Assembly (NCBI RefSeq): GCF_029664245.1
Contig: NZ_JANAIE010000002.1
Location: 248,001-312,000 of the forward strand
Direction: 5' to 3'
Source: Profundicola chukchiensis
GTDB taxonomy: Bacteria > Bacteroidota > Bacteroidia > Flavobacteriales > Weeksellaceae
Length of the DNA stretch: 64,000 bases
Within the stretch, counting starts at the first letter, position 1. Each line of letters begins with the position of its first letter. The notes beneath the pieces were generated by a model. It was not told the DNA's origin and searched no databases. It saw nothing but the letters and a program-made list of their open reading frames with translations. Made by a program: the position numbers and the translations under genes. Shown in pieces: positions 1-8,812 of this stretch.

Positions 1-34
1 ATAATAAAAATAGTGGATTTAATTATAAATTCAC

Positions 35-42
35 TATTTTTG
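35..42 (+). promoter_or_regulatory. -7 promoter box (TATTTTTG) for the T9SS cargo gene
   Basis: Exact match to the Bacteroidota -7 consensus TAnnTTTG, 55 bases before the ATG at 98. No clear TTG -33 element is visible. It would drive the cargo gene and the PID-CTERM gene behind it. Confidence 0.6.
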
Positions 43-97
43 TAGCATAAAGTTTAGTGTAAAAAACAACGTTAAGTTTAACTTAAAACTAATTGGT

Positions 98-1990
98 ATG
101 AAAAAAAATTTATTAATCGCCGCTATGGTGTTACCTCTTTTATCGGTATCAGCACAGTGGACACAGACCGGTGGAACCGTTTCGGTGAAACCTAACACGC
201 TTCACTACATGAGTGGATCGTATGAAGTTAAAAATGGTGGAAAGGCCATCAACGAAGGAAATGTTAATGTTAGAGGTAGCTTTACTATTGACAATATAAC
301 TGAGCCGACTACGGAATTCAGAAATAAATATAATGGTGGAACTCAATATGGGCAATTAATCATTAATGAATCAAGCACAGCAACCGGTAAAATTGTAGGT
401 GAGTTTCTAAATACAGCCCACACACAATTTTTCAACCAACCACTTGCAATTCCATATACGGATATGACCGCTCAAGAGATAGCTGAGCAATCAAACATTC
501 AAAACCCAATTGAGGCTAATCACCCTCGTAACGGAATATTTGATCCTAATAGATGGAAAAACTCTGTTTACACATGGCTAAATGAAGACTACGCATTAGC
601 AGATATGAGTTTAGCAGATAAAATTGAACCAAATTCTATCGATAAATATTTTCCTACTAATTACTATAGTATTAATTTAGGATTTGAGGAATTAACTTCT
701 CAGTTAGCTGAATATAAAGGTACTCCAGCGAATATGGTGCATGATACTTGGTTGGATCCAGTAAATATTAATCCTGGTAGTGAAGCTCAAGTTAACAACT
801 ATTCTAAAAACATGTTTGGTGAAATGTTAGGTACTTATTTAAAAGATGCCTTTACAGCTATGCCGGATCATAGCGCTTGGTCAACGCCAGGAAGATATAA
901 CAGTCCAGATGGTTATGGTGATAACGTATATTACTTTGGAAACCCTTACACCTCAAATATTCGACTAGATAGTTTATTAGGTCACACGGGTATGATTGGT
1001 GTAACTCAATTTCAACAAAATAATTTTGATCCAAATGTAGATCAAGGAAATAGTAATATTGGACCTCTTATTCTTCCGTTGATTGCTACCTACAATGGTG
1101 GAGAGTGGCAAGGAGACCTAGAAGCATTAGAGGTTAGACCTTACCATACTTTCGCCTTTAAACAGGATCCGCATATGCAAATTATTAATTTTGGGGATAG
1201 GGAGAAGACATTTGGAGTTGATGTTGATGCTCCTCATTATAATACGGCTAGAAATCAATCTAGTACATCTTATCAAGTTAAATTAGAGTTGCTTAAAAAT
1301 GATAACACTGTAGGTCGTACTTATGTTGTTGCATCTTCTAATTATGAAGCTGCTGCACAAGCAGGAAATGAAGCTTATTTAGAAATTCACAATTCTGACT
1401 TCGATCAAATTTATACATTGCAAGAAAATGCAGATGGTACAGTTAATCAAGAGTTAATGAATTCTAAAGTTTACATTAATGGTATTAATGCTGAAACCTA
1501 TACGGCTAAGCCAGTTATGCTTGCTAATCAAGTAGCAAACCCAGGCCAATTCACTATTAAAGCTAATTTATCAAACAACGTATTAAACAGTGGTAATGAA
1601 TTCTATTTTGAAGATGCTCAAGAAGGATTCATCCAGAATATTACAGAAGATTTTGAATACACATTCACAGCTAATGAAACAACTACGGATAGATTTAGAA
1701 TCTACTGGAATGGTACTCCAGAAGTATTAAATGTTTCGGAAGTAGAAAGTGTTGCTAAAACATTGGTTTACAAAAACGTTGATGATACATTTAAAGTTAG
1801 ATTTGCAGAAAATTGGAACAAAGCTGATATCTTTGTATATAATGTAATGGGACAATTAGTACATTCAGCAAAATCTGTGGATGCATCAATTGACTATACT
1901 TTACCATTGAAAGGTCATACTTCAGCTTATATTGTTAAAGCAGTAAGTGATAAAGGTGAAGTGGCTACGCAAAAAATTATCAAGAAATAA
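98..1990 (+). CDS. T9SS type A sorting domain-containing secreted protein, function unknown
   Basis: The protein has 630 residues. The N-terminus is a Sec signal peptide (MKKNLLIAAMVLPLLSVSA, cut before Gln20). The last 80 or so residues form a type A T9SS C-terminal domain: VYNVMGQLVHSAKS, then a TLPL turn, then a lysine-rich end (QKIIKK). Such domains direct cargo through the outer membrane by the gliding/PorSS machinery, where they are cleaved. The middle is rich in Asn, Gly and Tyr and looks like beta-structure, but I recognise no enzyme or adhesin motif. It is followed after 22 bases by a small PID-CTERM gene, with no terminator between, so the two are probably one transcript. The secretion route is well supported; the function is unknown. 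Confidence 0.88.
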   Translation: MKKNLLIAAMVLPLLSVSAQWTQTGGTVSVKPNTLHYMSGSYEVKNGGKAINEGNVNVRGSFTIDNITEPTTEFRNKYNGGTQYGQLIINESSTATGKIVGEFLNTAHTQFFNQPLAIPYTDMTAQEIAEQSNIQNPIEANHPRNGIFDPNRWKNSVYTWLNEDYALADMSLADKIEPNSIDKYFPTNYYSINLGFEELTSQLAEYKGTPANMVHDTWLDPVNINPGSEAQVNNYSKNMFGEMLGTYLKDAFTAMPDHSAWSTPGRYNSPDGYGDNVYYFGNPYTSNIRLDSLLGHTGMIGVTQFQQNNFDPNVDQGNSNIGPLILPLIATYNGGEWQGDLEALEVRPYHTFAFKQDPHMQIINFGDREKTFGVDVDAPHYNTARNQSSTSYQVKLELLKNDNTVGRTYVVASSNYEAAAQAGNEAYLEIHNSDFDQIYTLQENADGTVNQELMNSKVYINGINAETYTAKPVMLANQVANPGQFTIKANLSNNVLNSGNEFYFEDAQEGFIQNITEDFEYTFTANETTTDRFRIYWNGTPEVLNVSEVESVAKTLVYKNVDDTFKVRFAENWNKADIFVYNVMGQLVHSAKSVDASIDYTLPLKGHTSAYIVKAVSDKGEVATQKIIKK

Positions 1991-2012
1991 TTAATTAAAA
2001 ACCTTAGAACAA

Positions 2013-2345
2013 ATGAAATTAATAAATAAATCAATCCTAACAATCATATTTTCCTTATTTACGATTGTTGCGTTTGCCCAAAGATCTGGTCTACAACAAG
2101 ATTTGAGTAGAGATTTGAATAGAGATTTGAGTGGTCAACTCAATACAAGTCCGACTCTAACTCCCATTGCAGAAGGGCCAGCTGACAACGTTGGTGCTGC
2201 AGGTGCCTCAGGAGACGCTCCTGGTCCTGGAGGATGTTTTGAATGTGAAGTCCCTATCGACGACTATCAATTCTATTTAGTAGGTCTAGGAGTCTTATTA
2301 ACTGGAATCGTTGTATACAGAAGAAATCAGTTACAAAAAGCTTAA
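2013..2345 (+). CDS. small exported PID-CTERM sorting-signal protein
   Basis: This 110-residue protein has a signal peptide (about 1-22, ending VAFA). A short polar repeat of the type DLSRDLNRDLSGQL follows (30-43), then a Gly/Ala/Pro-rich linker (53-74) and the pair Cys75/Cys78. The C-terminus shows PID (81-83), a hydrophobic helix (about 86-101) and a basic tail starting RR (103-104). That tripartite C-terminus matches the family named PID-CTERM in Bacteroidota, which resembles exosortase or rhombosortase sorting signals. Predicted fate is export followed by processing or anchoring at the C-terminal helix; the processing enzyme is not in this window. It shares a transcript with the T9SS cargo gene upstream and a terminator follows. 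Functional role is unknown. Confidence 0.8.
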   Translation: MKLINKSILTIIFSLFTIVAFAQRSGLQQDLSRDLNRDLSGQLNTSPTLTPIAEGPADNVGAAGASGDAPGPGGCFECEVPIDDYQFYLVGLGVLLTGIVVYRRNQLQKA

Positions 2346-2368
2346 TTTAAATTTAAGTAGATAAATAC

Positions 2369-2398
2369 AAGCCCTGTCCTATTGGATGGGGCTTTTTT
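2369..2398 (+). terminator. Rho-independent terminator after the PID-CTERM gene
   Basis: An 11-bp stem (AAGCCCTGTCC with GGATGGGGCTT, two wobble pairs) and a 4-base loop is followed by a T run. It ends the two-gene unit that starts at 98. Confidence 0.8.
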
Positions 2399-2402
2399 GT
2401 TT

Positions 2403-2410
2403 TATCTTTG
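2403..2410 (+). promoter_or_regulatory. -7 promoter box (TATCTTTG) for the thioredoxin-like gene
   Basis: Exact TAnnTTTG match 35 bases before the ATG at 2446. A TTG at 2382-2384, inside the loop of the preceding terminator, lies 18 bases upstream and could be the -33 element. Confidence 0.6.
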
Positions 2411-2445
2411 GTTCAGAATTTGCTAATTAAGACAAAAATTAATTC

Positions 2446-3732
2446 ATGAAGAAACTTATCGCTGTTTCCTTTTTAGCTGTGACAAGTGCGCTCAACGCGC
2501 AATTTGACCTCAACGCTAAAATAAAAGGCTACGAAAACAAACCTGTATTGGTTAAAATTTATGAGAATGGTTCGGAGCGTTTGGTTAAACGTGTTGAAAC
2601 AGACAAACAAGGTAATTTTAAATTAAATTTCCCAACGGCTTATATCGGTAAAATTACCTTTGAACTAAGTCATGGAGGATTTGAAGTGATTAGTGCGAAT
2701 GAGAATATTTCACTAACCACAGATATTAATGATCCTTTACACAAAGTACATTTCGATGGTGGTATTAACCAACAAATTCAAGATGTATTTGAGTTAGATG
2801 ATAAAAAGTCATTGAGAGATTTCACTTTGGTGGAGTTAGTTAAGCTATACATACCTCAAGATGCTTTCTATCAAGCTTTGCAAACAGAAATCAGACGTAT
2901 TGATAACTTAGAAGCAAAACCTATCAATAACGAAGCGATTCAATATTATATTGATGCTAAAAATGAGTTAGGTGAATACAACGCGAATAAGTTCAATGCA
3001 GCTCAGATTCAAGACAAGGCAAAGAAACACTTGGTGATGGACAACATGAACCTAGAGAATTTTGGTTTGTTACAAGATTTCTTAAGCACATATATCTCCT
3101 ACTCTATTGGCGATGCTAGAACTAAGCATGATGCTGCTAAGAACATTGAGTATGCTTTAGATGATTTATTAGAATTGGTGCAAACTGATACTTCGAGAGG
3201 TCAGGCGATTTTAACCAATATCATTCCAATGTTAGAAGGCAATGGATTTAATGAAATGTCTCAGAAATACTTAAGCCAAGCAGAATCATTGAATTGCGAA
3301 ATCACACCCGACTTACAAGCTATTATTGACGGTAAAGGCAATATAGAAGTTGGAAAAGTGGCTCCTAATATTGTGTTTGACAAGAAAATCAAGAAAGCTA
3401 AATCATTATATGATGTTAAGGCTAATCAGAAACTGGTTGTATTCTGGGCTTCTTGGTGCCCACATTGTATCAATGAGCTTCCACATTTGAAAGAGTTTTA
3501 CATAGACTTCCAAAAGAAAGGTGGAGAAATCGTTGCGATAGCACTGGATATGGACAGAGTACCTTATGAGCGTGCGATAGAAGGCACTGAATGGATTAAC
3601 TATTCAGATTTGATGAAGTGGCAGAGTCCATACGTTAAGTCTTATGGTGTTACCGGAACGCCAACCATGATTTTATTAGATAAAAACAATAAAGTTGTGA
3701 AGATCGGAAGTAGAGTTTCTGAGTTTTTATAA
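2446..3732 (+). CDS. exported TlpA/thioredoxin-like disulfide oxidoreductase
   Basis: The protein has 428 residues. It has a signal peptide (1-18, ending ALNA), an N-terminal beta domain of the DUF4369 type (about 20-110), a helical middle, and a C-terminal thioredoxin fold from about 305 on. The redox motif WASWCPHC lies near 334-341, and the cis-proline loop is GTPTMIL. It should act in the periplasm, reducing or isomerising disulfides, perhaps in cytochrome c maturation; the family is broad and the partner is not visible. It is monocistronic: its own promoter box lies upstream and a strong terminator follows. No lipobox cysteine is present. Confidence 0.88.
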   Translation: MKKLIAVSFLAVTSALNAQFDLNAKIKGYENKPVLVKIYENGSERLVKRVETDKQGNFKLNFPTAYIGKITFELSHGGFEVISANENISLTTDINDPLHKVHFDGGINQQIQDVFELDDKKSLRDFTLVELVKLYIPQDAFYQALQTEIRRIDNLEAKPINNEAIQYYIDAKNELGEYNANKFNAAQIQDKAKKHLVMDNMNLENFGLLQDFLSTYISYSIGDARTKHDAAKNIEYALDDLLELVQTDTSRGQAILTNIIPMLEGNGFNEMSQKYLSQAESLNCEITPDLQAIIDGKGNIEVGKVAPNIVFDKKIKKAKSLYDVKANQKLVVFWASWCPHCINELPHLKEFYIDFQKKGGEIVAIALDMDRVPYERAIEGTEWINYSDLMKWQSPYVKSYGVTGTPTMILLDKNNKVVKIGSRVSEFL

Positions 3733-3751
3733 ACATATAAAACTTAATATA

Positions 3752-3790
3752 AAGTCCTCTGGATTAAAATATCTAGAGGGCTTTTCTTTT
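3752..3790 (+). terminator. Rho-independent terminator after the thioredoxin-like gene
   Basis: A 12-bp stem (AAGTCCTCTGGA with TCTAGAGGGCTT) is followed by TTCTTTTTT. Confidence 0.8.
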
Positions 3791-3807
3791 TTATGCGGAT
3801 GATGAAG

Positions 3808-3897
3808 AAAAAAGCTCAAAAGCTTTTCTAAAAAAGCTCAAGAGGTTTTTCTAAAAAGTACAAGAGCTTTTTTCAAGAAGTTCAAGAGCTTTTTTTA
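3808..3897. repeat. four imperfect tandem copies of a roughly 22-bp self-complementary unit
   Basis: Between the thioredoxin-like gene and rodA lie four successive units of the form AAAAAGCTCAAGAGCTTTT, each diverged by a few bases and each nearly a palindrome. Read on the plus strand with one frameshift, they would encode a repeated lysine-rich pattern (KKAQKLF, KKAQEVF, KSTRAFF, KKFKSFF). The rest of the gap to 4031 shows nothing else that I can support. Confidence 0.6.
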
Positions 3898-4031
3898 TGA
3901 ACACTTGATGATGGAGCTAGAAGATGCGGATAAATTGCTTAGATCATATAGATAAACCAATTTAGGACCAAGTCAAATAACATCGACAGGCCTTACACTT
4001 TAGAACTCGTAAAGAAAGTAAAACTCAGCTT

Positions 4032-5558
4032 TTAGATAAAAGATTGTTCTTTTTCGTAGTTAAGCTTCAGCACAATAAAGATCATGAACATAAAGCCCCA
4101 TAGCGAACTACCTCCATAGCTAAGGAAAGGTAATGGAATTCCTACTGTTGGGAAGACACCAATCACCATTCCGATGTTGATTAAGAAGTGTAAGAATAAA
4201 ATAGATGCCGCTGTATAAGTGAAGTATCTAGCAAACACCTTACGTTGCTGCTCAGCGATATAAAATAAACGCATAATAAGCGCAGCATATAAAATAACCA
4301 AAAGTGTACTTCCTACGAATCCCCACTCTTCTCCTACTGTACAGAAGATATAGTCCGTCCATTGTTCAGGCACGAATCTACCATCGGTCACGGTTCCTTT
4401 ATCCCATCCTGTTCCCCAGAATCTTCCCGAACCAATCGCCGTTTTAGAGTATAATAAGTTATAGCCCGAGGTGTCTCTATATTTTGCTTCTCCTTCGAAC
4501 AATACCATGATGCGCTCTCTCTGGTGCTTAGGTAATTTCTCTAATAAAGAATTGGCATTATAACTTACCGCCAATACTATCGACATAAGTATTACCACCA
4601 CACTTGCGCTAGACAATAACTCTCTAGAATTACTTGCTTTAAGCTTAGAGAAGTTCCTGAATGAACTGTAGTTTTCTAGATTGGATAAATAAATCCCTCC
4701 AGCCGTTAAAAATGAAATCAGTGCCATGGCTGCCGAAGTAATACTTATAAAGATTTCATCTTTTAAGCTAAAAACCTCATTGATGGTAAAAGAAAAACCA
4801 GAAGGTTTCGCTAATACCATAATGGCAAAGAAGAATATTCCCAAACCAATATACAAGCCCATGGTGGAATACATATTTTGTATGGAGAAATTCCGTTGAC
4901 CAAATAAGAATAAGACGAGTGTAATGACTAACCAAACGATCATTCCAAAGCCAAGAATAAATAGTGGTGCATCCCAAAGCACACTTAACAAGAACACGAC
5001 AGCTAATACAATCGGAATAACAATAATAATTGGGTTCATTCCTTCGCGATACATCGCCATTAAGAATGCGCCAAACACGAAAAGTGAGCCCACATCGGGC
5101 TGAAGTAAAATCAGCACCGCAGGAATAGCAATTAATCCTAAACAGGTCAATAAAACTGGTGGACGATTTAAATCATTCCCAGGTATATTGAGCACGTGGG
5201 CAATCATTAAACCTGTGGCTATTTTCATTAACTCCACTGGCTGAATCCCCACTCCACCAATGGAATACCAAGCTTTAGCCCCATTAATTTCCCGACCAAA
5301 AAATAAAACCCCGACCAGCGCGGCGACACCCACTATATAAAAGACGAAGGCATAGAGATCGAAGAAGTTCCGACTGATAGAAGTAATAATCGCAAAAACA
5401 GCAATCATTCCAAAACCTAATCCAATTCTAACGACCTGCTTAACTCCATAATCAGGGTCAACACTATAAATATTGGCCACGCCAAAGGCCATGATAATCA
5501 TTACCATGATGACAATAGGCCAATCAATCCCTTTTTTATAGCGCGAAGTCGTGTACAT
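4032..5558 (-). CDS. rodA: rod shape-determining glycosyltransferase RodA
   Basis: This 508-residue polytopic membrane protein of the SEDS (FtsW/RodA/SpoVE) family polymerises lipid II into glycan strands for lateral wall growth, together with PBP2. Family motifs seen include VLLQPDVGS, a late loop with GRFVPEQWTD and GEEWGF, and LPFLSYGGSS near the C-terminus. It is about 130 residues longer than E. coli RodA (370). The excess lies in the middle, where extra hydrophobic segments precede the HQRERI loop. It is the last gene of the mre cluster and overlaps the PBP2 gene by 23 bases, so the two are translationally linked. Confidence 0.95.
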   Translation of the reverse strand: MYTTSRYKKGIDWPIVIMVMIIMAFGVANIYSVDPDYGVKQVVRIGLGFGMIAVFAIITSISRNFFDLYAFVFYIVGVAALVGVLFFGREINGAKAWYSIGGVGIQPVELMKIATGLMIAHVLNIPGNDLNRPPVLLTCLGLIAIPAVLILLQPDVGSLFVFGAFLMAMYREGMNPIIIVIPIVLAVVFLLSVLWDAPLFILGFGMIVWLVITLVLFLFGQRNFSIQNMYSTMGLYIGLGIFFFAIMVLAKPSGFSFTINEVFSLKDEIFISITSAAMALISFLTAGGIYLSNLENYSSFRNFSKLKASNSRELLSSASVVVILMSIVLAVSYNANSLLEKLPKHQRERIMVLFEGEAKYRDTSGYNLLYSKTAIGSGRFWGTGWDKGTVTDGRFVPEQWTDYIFCTVGEEWGFVGSTLLVILYAALIMRLFYIAEQQRKVFARYFTYTAASILFLHFLINIGMVIGVFPTVGIPLPFLSYGGSSLWGFMFMIFIVLKLNYEKEQSFI

Positions 5559-7455
5559 ATATGGTATCTCCCGTTAAACTATCAACTGTATATTTTGTTG
5601 GCTTGGTGTACCAACCTCTTTTCTTTAATCTTGTAATTTCTTGTTTGCGATACTCCGAACGTAAATCTCCCTTCAACATTCTATCATATAGATGTTTACG
5701 CTCGATGGTATCCAATAAATATTGTTCGGCAATCAGCGTAGCCATAGGTGCTGCCCATCGTGAACCCCAATAACCATTCTCAATCGTTACGGCAATAGCA
5801 ATCTGTGGATCTTCTACTGGTGCAAATAATACAAATATCGAGTGATCCTGACCATGTGGATTTTGTGCTGTACCGGTCTTTCCTGCTTGGGTAAATGATT
5901 TAGTTAAAATTCCACGTCCAGTTCCGTTGGTAATTACATCTTTCATTCCCTGAATCATAATCGGGAAATGCTTAGGGTCGACCAAGGTGTTGTGTCTGGT
6001 GGTATAGGTTGAATCCTTAATTGGATTTCCATCAATTTCTTTCACCACATGTGGTGTGTAAAACCAACCTTGGTTAGCAATAGCTGCCGTATAATTCGCC
6101 ATTTGTAATGGAGTCGTCAAAATCTCTCCCTGACCAATTCCCACTGAAACCACAGAGAATGGATTCCATTTACCTTTTCCTAAATAATAATTATAATATT
6201 CTGCATCTGGTATGTTTCCTTTACTTCCTACCGGCAAGTCAGTTCCTAAATATTGACCTAATCCGAAGCTCTTCATAATGGCACTCCACTCATTGATACT
6301 TTTCTCAATATTCATGGAGTCTTTTCTCAACATGGCTAACCATGCTTTAGAGAAATATGTGTTACAAGATCTTTCGATAGCAGATTTAATTTTGTGCGAT
6401 GGTCTTCCACAGTGACAAGCCATTCGTGCTCTACCATATCTAAATCCATGTTGACAAGTATATACGGTTGCAGAATCAGTAACGCCCATTTCAAAGGCAG
6501 TTAATCCTGTTAAAACTTTATAAGGCGATCCTGGAGGATATTCAGCTTGTAAAGCTCTATCATACATAATTCTAGATACAGAATCCTTGGTCATACGATA
6601 GATTTCGCCGGGAACATTAAAACGATTCGGATCAATTACCGGACTCGAAGCCAAAACAAGAATTTCTCCTGTTTTAGGTTCAATAGCAACAATTCCTCCT
6701 CGCTTATTAACCAACATATCCTCTGCAAGTCTTTGAACTTTATAGTCAAGACTTAAGGTTAAAGTTTTTCCATTCTTAACAGGAATATCGTTAGCACCGT
6801 CTTTATACGCCCCAATAGTACGTTGACGAATATCTTTTTTAAGATAATTAAAACCCTTTTCACCTCTTAAGTGATGTTCATAAGATTTCTCTACACCTGC
6901 CATACCAGCTAAATCTCCTGGCATATAATACACAGAATCGGTAGCAATATAGGCGTTGTTAACCTCTTGAATATAACCCAAAACATTACCGGCAGAGTTA
7001 ACGCGGTATTCACGTTTCGGACGTTTCACAATATCCACAGCGGGATAATTGTACATTTGCTCTTGGAACCTTGTAAAATCATCGCGATTGATACCTTGCA
7101 AAAAAGGGAAAGTTCCAACTTTGGAATATCCCTTCATGCTTTTGATTTTATCCATTTTTTCATTGAAATCTTCTAAAGTGATTCCAAGAATTTGGGTGAA
7201 TCTTACTGTATCGAAACCTTGCTCTAAAAGTACAGGTGTAATTTGAATTTCGTAGTCGTAGCTATTGGTTACCAACAATCTACCATCTCTATCTAAGATA
7301 TCTCCTCTTTTAGGATAAACAACCTCTTTTTTAATGGAAGTATTAAAAGCATTTAAAATATATTTATCGGTCATTAGCTGTAAATAAGCCAAACGACCGA
7401 TAAAGATAAGCGCCACAACGGCCACTATCCAATAAAAAATATAGGACTTGTTCAT
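5536..7455 (-). CDS. mrdA: penicillin-binding protein 2 (peptidoglycan transpeptidase)
   Basis: The protein has 639 residues: a single N-terminal membrane anchor (about 5-22), a dimerisation region from about 50, and a C-terminal transpeptidase. The three active-site motifs are present: SPYK (the SxxK nucleophile) within PPGSPYK, SCN (SxN), and KTGT. It cross-links the glycan made by RodA in the elongasome. It sits between mreD (3-base gap) and rodA (overlap), which is the standard elongation-cluster order. Length and motifs are normal for the family. Confidence 0.96.
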   Translation of the reverse strand: MNKSYIFYWIVAVVALIFIGRLAYLQLMTDKYILNAFNTSIKKEVVYPKRGDILDRDGRLLVTNSYDYEIQITPVLLEQGFDTVRFTQILGITLEDFNEKMDKIKSMKGYSKVGTFPFLQGINRDDFTRFQEQMYNYPAVDIVKRPKREYRVNSAGNVLGYIQEVNNAYIATDSVYYMPGDLAGMAGVEKSYEHHLRGEKGFNYLKKDIRQRTIGAYKDGANDIPVKNGKTLTLSLDYKVQRLAEDMLVNKRGGIVAIEPKTGEILVLASSPVIDPNRFNVPGEIYRMTKDSVSRIMYDRALQAEYPPGSPYKVLTGLTAFEMGVTDSATVYTCQHGFRYGRARMACHCGRPSHKIKSAIERSCNTYFSKAWLAMLRKDSMNIEKSINEWSAIMKSFGLGQYLGTDLPVGSKGNIPDAEYYNYYLGKGKWNPFSVVSVGIGQGEILTTPLQMANYTAAIANQGWFYTPHVVKEIDGNPIKDSTYTTRHNTLVDPKHFPIMIQGMKDVITNGTGRGILTKSFTQAGKTGTAQNPHGQDHSIFVLFAPVEDPQIAIAVTIENGYWGSRWAAPMATLIAEQYLLDTIERKHLYDRMLKGDLRSEYRKQEITRLKKRGWYTKPTKYTVDSLTGDTIYVHDFAL

Positions 7456-7458
7456 GAT

Positions 7459-7980
7459 TTAATATTCGCTTCTTTCCACTATTGGAAAAAACATTAAAAA
7501 AGCTGTCACCATTATAAGTGTTAAGCCTGAACCAATAAGTGATTTCTTAGCAATTGCACCTATCATTTCAAGTTTGAAACTTTCTGTGAAGTCTACCAAG
7601 AAATGATGAACAAAAATAAGTACTACCAAATAAATAAGCCATTGGATAAAACTAAAATTACCAAGCTTAATCTCTTCTGATTCATAGGCTTTTCCTGCCT
7701 GAATCACTTGAGCTACATAGTATCTAATATAGGCTACAAAGACGGATGCAAATGCATTCACTCCACCAGTATGTTCCAATAAATCAACACTTAAGCCTAA
7801 GATGAATGCTAAAAGCAAGAAAATATATCTATTCTTATCTAAGGGATATAAAAGAATAAAAATCACATAGAAAAATGGATTTGAATATCCCCAAAAGTTG
7901 ATATTGTTGAAAAGTGCCACCTGAATTACAACCAAGAGCACGATCCACAGAACATATTTAAAATTATTCAGTAATAACAT
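7459..7980 (-). CDS. mreD: rod shape-determining protein MreD
   Basis: This 173-residue protein is almost entirely hydrophobic, with about five to six membrane segments, and has the size and position of MreD in the elongasome. Its sequence is poorly conserved, as usual for MreD, so the call depends on topology and on its place between mreC (17-base overlap) and mrdA (3-base gap). It probably links MreC to the membrane synthases. Confidence 0.92.
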   Translation of the reverse strand: MLLLNNFKYVLWIVLLVVIQVALFNNINFWGYSNPFFYVIFILLYPLDKNRYIFLLLAFILGLSVDLLEHTGGVNAFASVFVAYIRYYVAQVIQAGKAYESEEIKLGNFSFIQWLIYLVVLIFVHHFLVDFTESFKLEMIGAIAKKSLIGSGLTLIMVTAFLMFFPIVERSEY

Positions 7981-8806
7981 CCTCTCTTGATTTTGCTTTT
8001 TCTATGTCTAATTTATCTAAATTCTCCACTACATATACATTTCTCACTTTCGATAAATCGTCGAAGGTTTCTACTATAATTTCGTAGTCCCCTGTATCGT
8101 CATTAGGTTCTAAAGTCTTAACGCGTCCAATAAGTTCACCTTCTGGGTAAATAGCAGAGGCTCCCGCAGTCATCACTGTATCTCCTACTTTTACGTTGAG
8201 ATATTTTGGGATTTCTGTTAAGGATAATTCTCTATGGTCTATACCTGGCCAAACAATAATTCCGAATCGATCACTTCCTTTAATTCTAGCTTTAATATTG
8301 GTTCTAGAGTGTAAAACCGAAAGCACAGAAGAATAATGATCAGAAGAATTTAGTACAGCTCCCACTACTCCATTAGAGGATAAAACCGCCATATTTTCGG
8401 AGACACCGTCCTTTTTACCTTTATTAATTAAGAAATAATTATCCTTACGTCTAAGATTATAATCTACAATCTCTGCTGTAAGGTAGGCGTATTTCTGATG
8501 GTATGCTGAATCTATTTTGGTTCGCAAGCTGTCATCCTCGGCATTAAACAAAGGATGTTTTGCCAACTTTTGTTTAAGCTGAGCATTTTCTTCTATCAAA
8601 TTTCTATTCTCCTCTGGAAGGTTGATGAAATTAATAATATTCGAAGCCTTGGTCGATATATAAGCGTTCACCGCCATGGTTTTAACACCAATGGCATTTT
8701 TATGGAAATCACTTTTGGTCGCCATAAAATAGACCGCCGCAATTTCTAGCAATATAAAAAATACAAAAAGCCCAATTTTTGAAATTAGGTTCGTTAGAAA
8801 TTGCAT
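7964..8806 (-). CDS. mreC: rod shape-determining protein MreC
   Basis: The protein has 280 residues: one N-terminal membrane helix (about 8-28), a short coiled coil (about 65-85), then a beta-rich periplasmic domain with the family pattern LINKGKKDGV, AVLSSNGVVGAV and a later GDTVMTAGASAIYPEGELIG. MreC connects cytoplasmic MreB with PBP2 and activates wall synthesis. It starts 6 bases after mreB ends, in the same transcript. Confidence 0.95.
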   Translation of the reverse strand: MQFLTNLISKIGLFVFFILLEIAAVYFMATKSDFHKNAIGVKTMAVNAYISTKASNIINFINLPEENRNLIEENAQLKQKLAKHPLFNAEDDSLRTKIDSAYHQKYAYLTAEIVDYNLRRKDNYFLINKGKKDGVSENMAVLSSNGVVGAVLNSSDHYSSVLSVLHSRTNIKARIKGSDRFGIIVWPGIDHRELSLTEIPKYLNVKVGDTVMTAGASAIYPEGELIGRVKTLEPNDDTGDYEIIVETFDDLSKVRNVYVVENLDKLDIEKAKSREDVITE

Positions 8807-8812
8807 GTATTA

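Noticed and set aside
3808-3897. CRISPR-like array
   Set aside because: The units are contiguous and imperfect with no unique spacers, and there are no cas genes.
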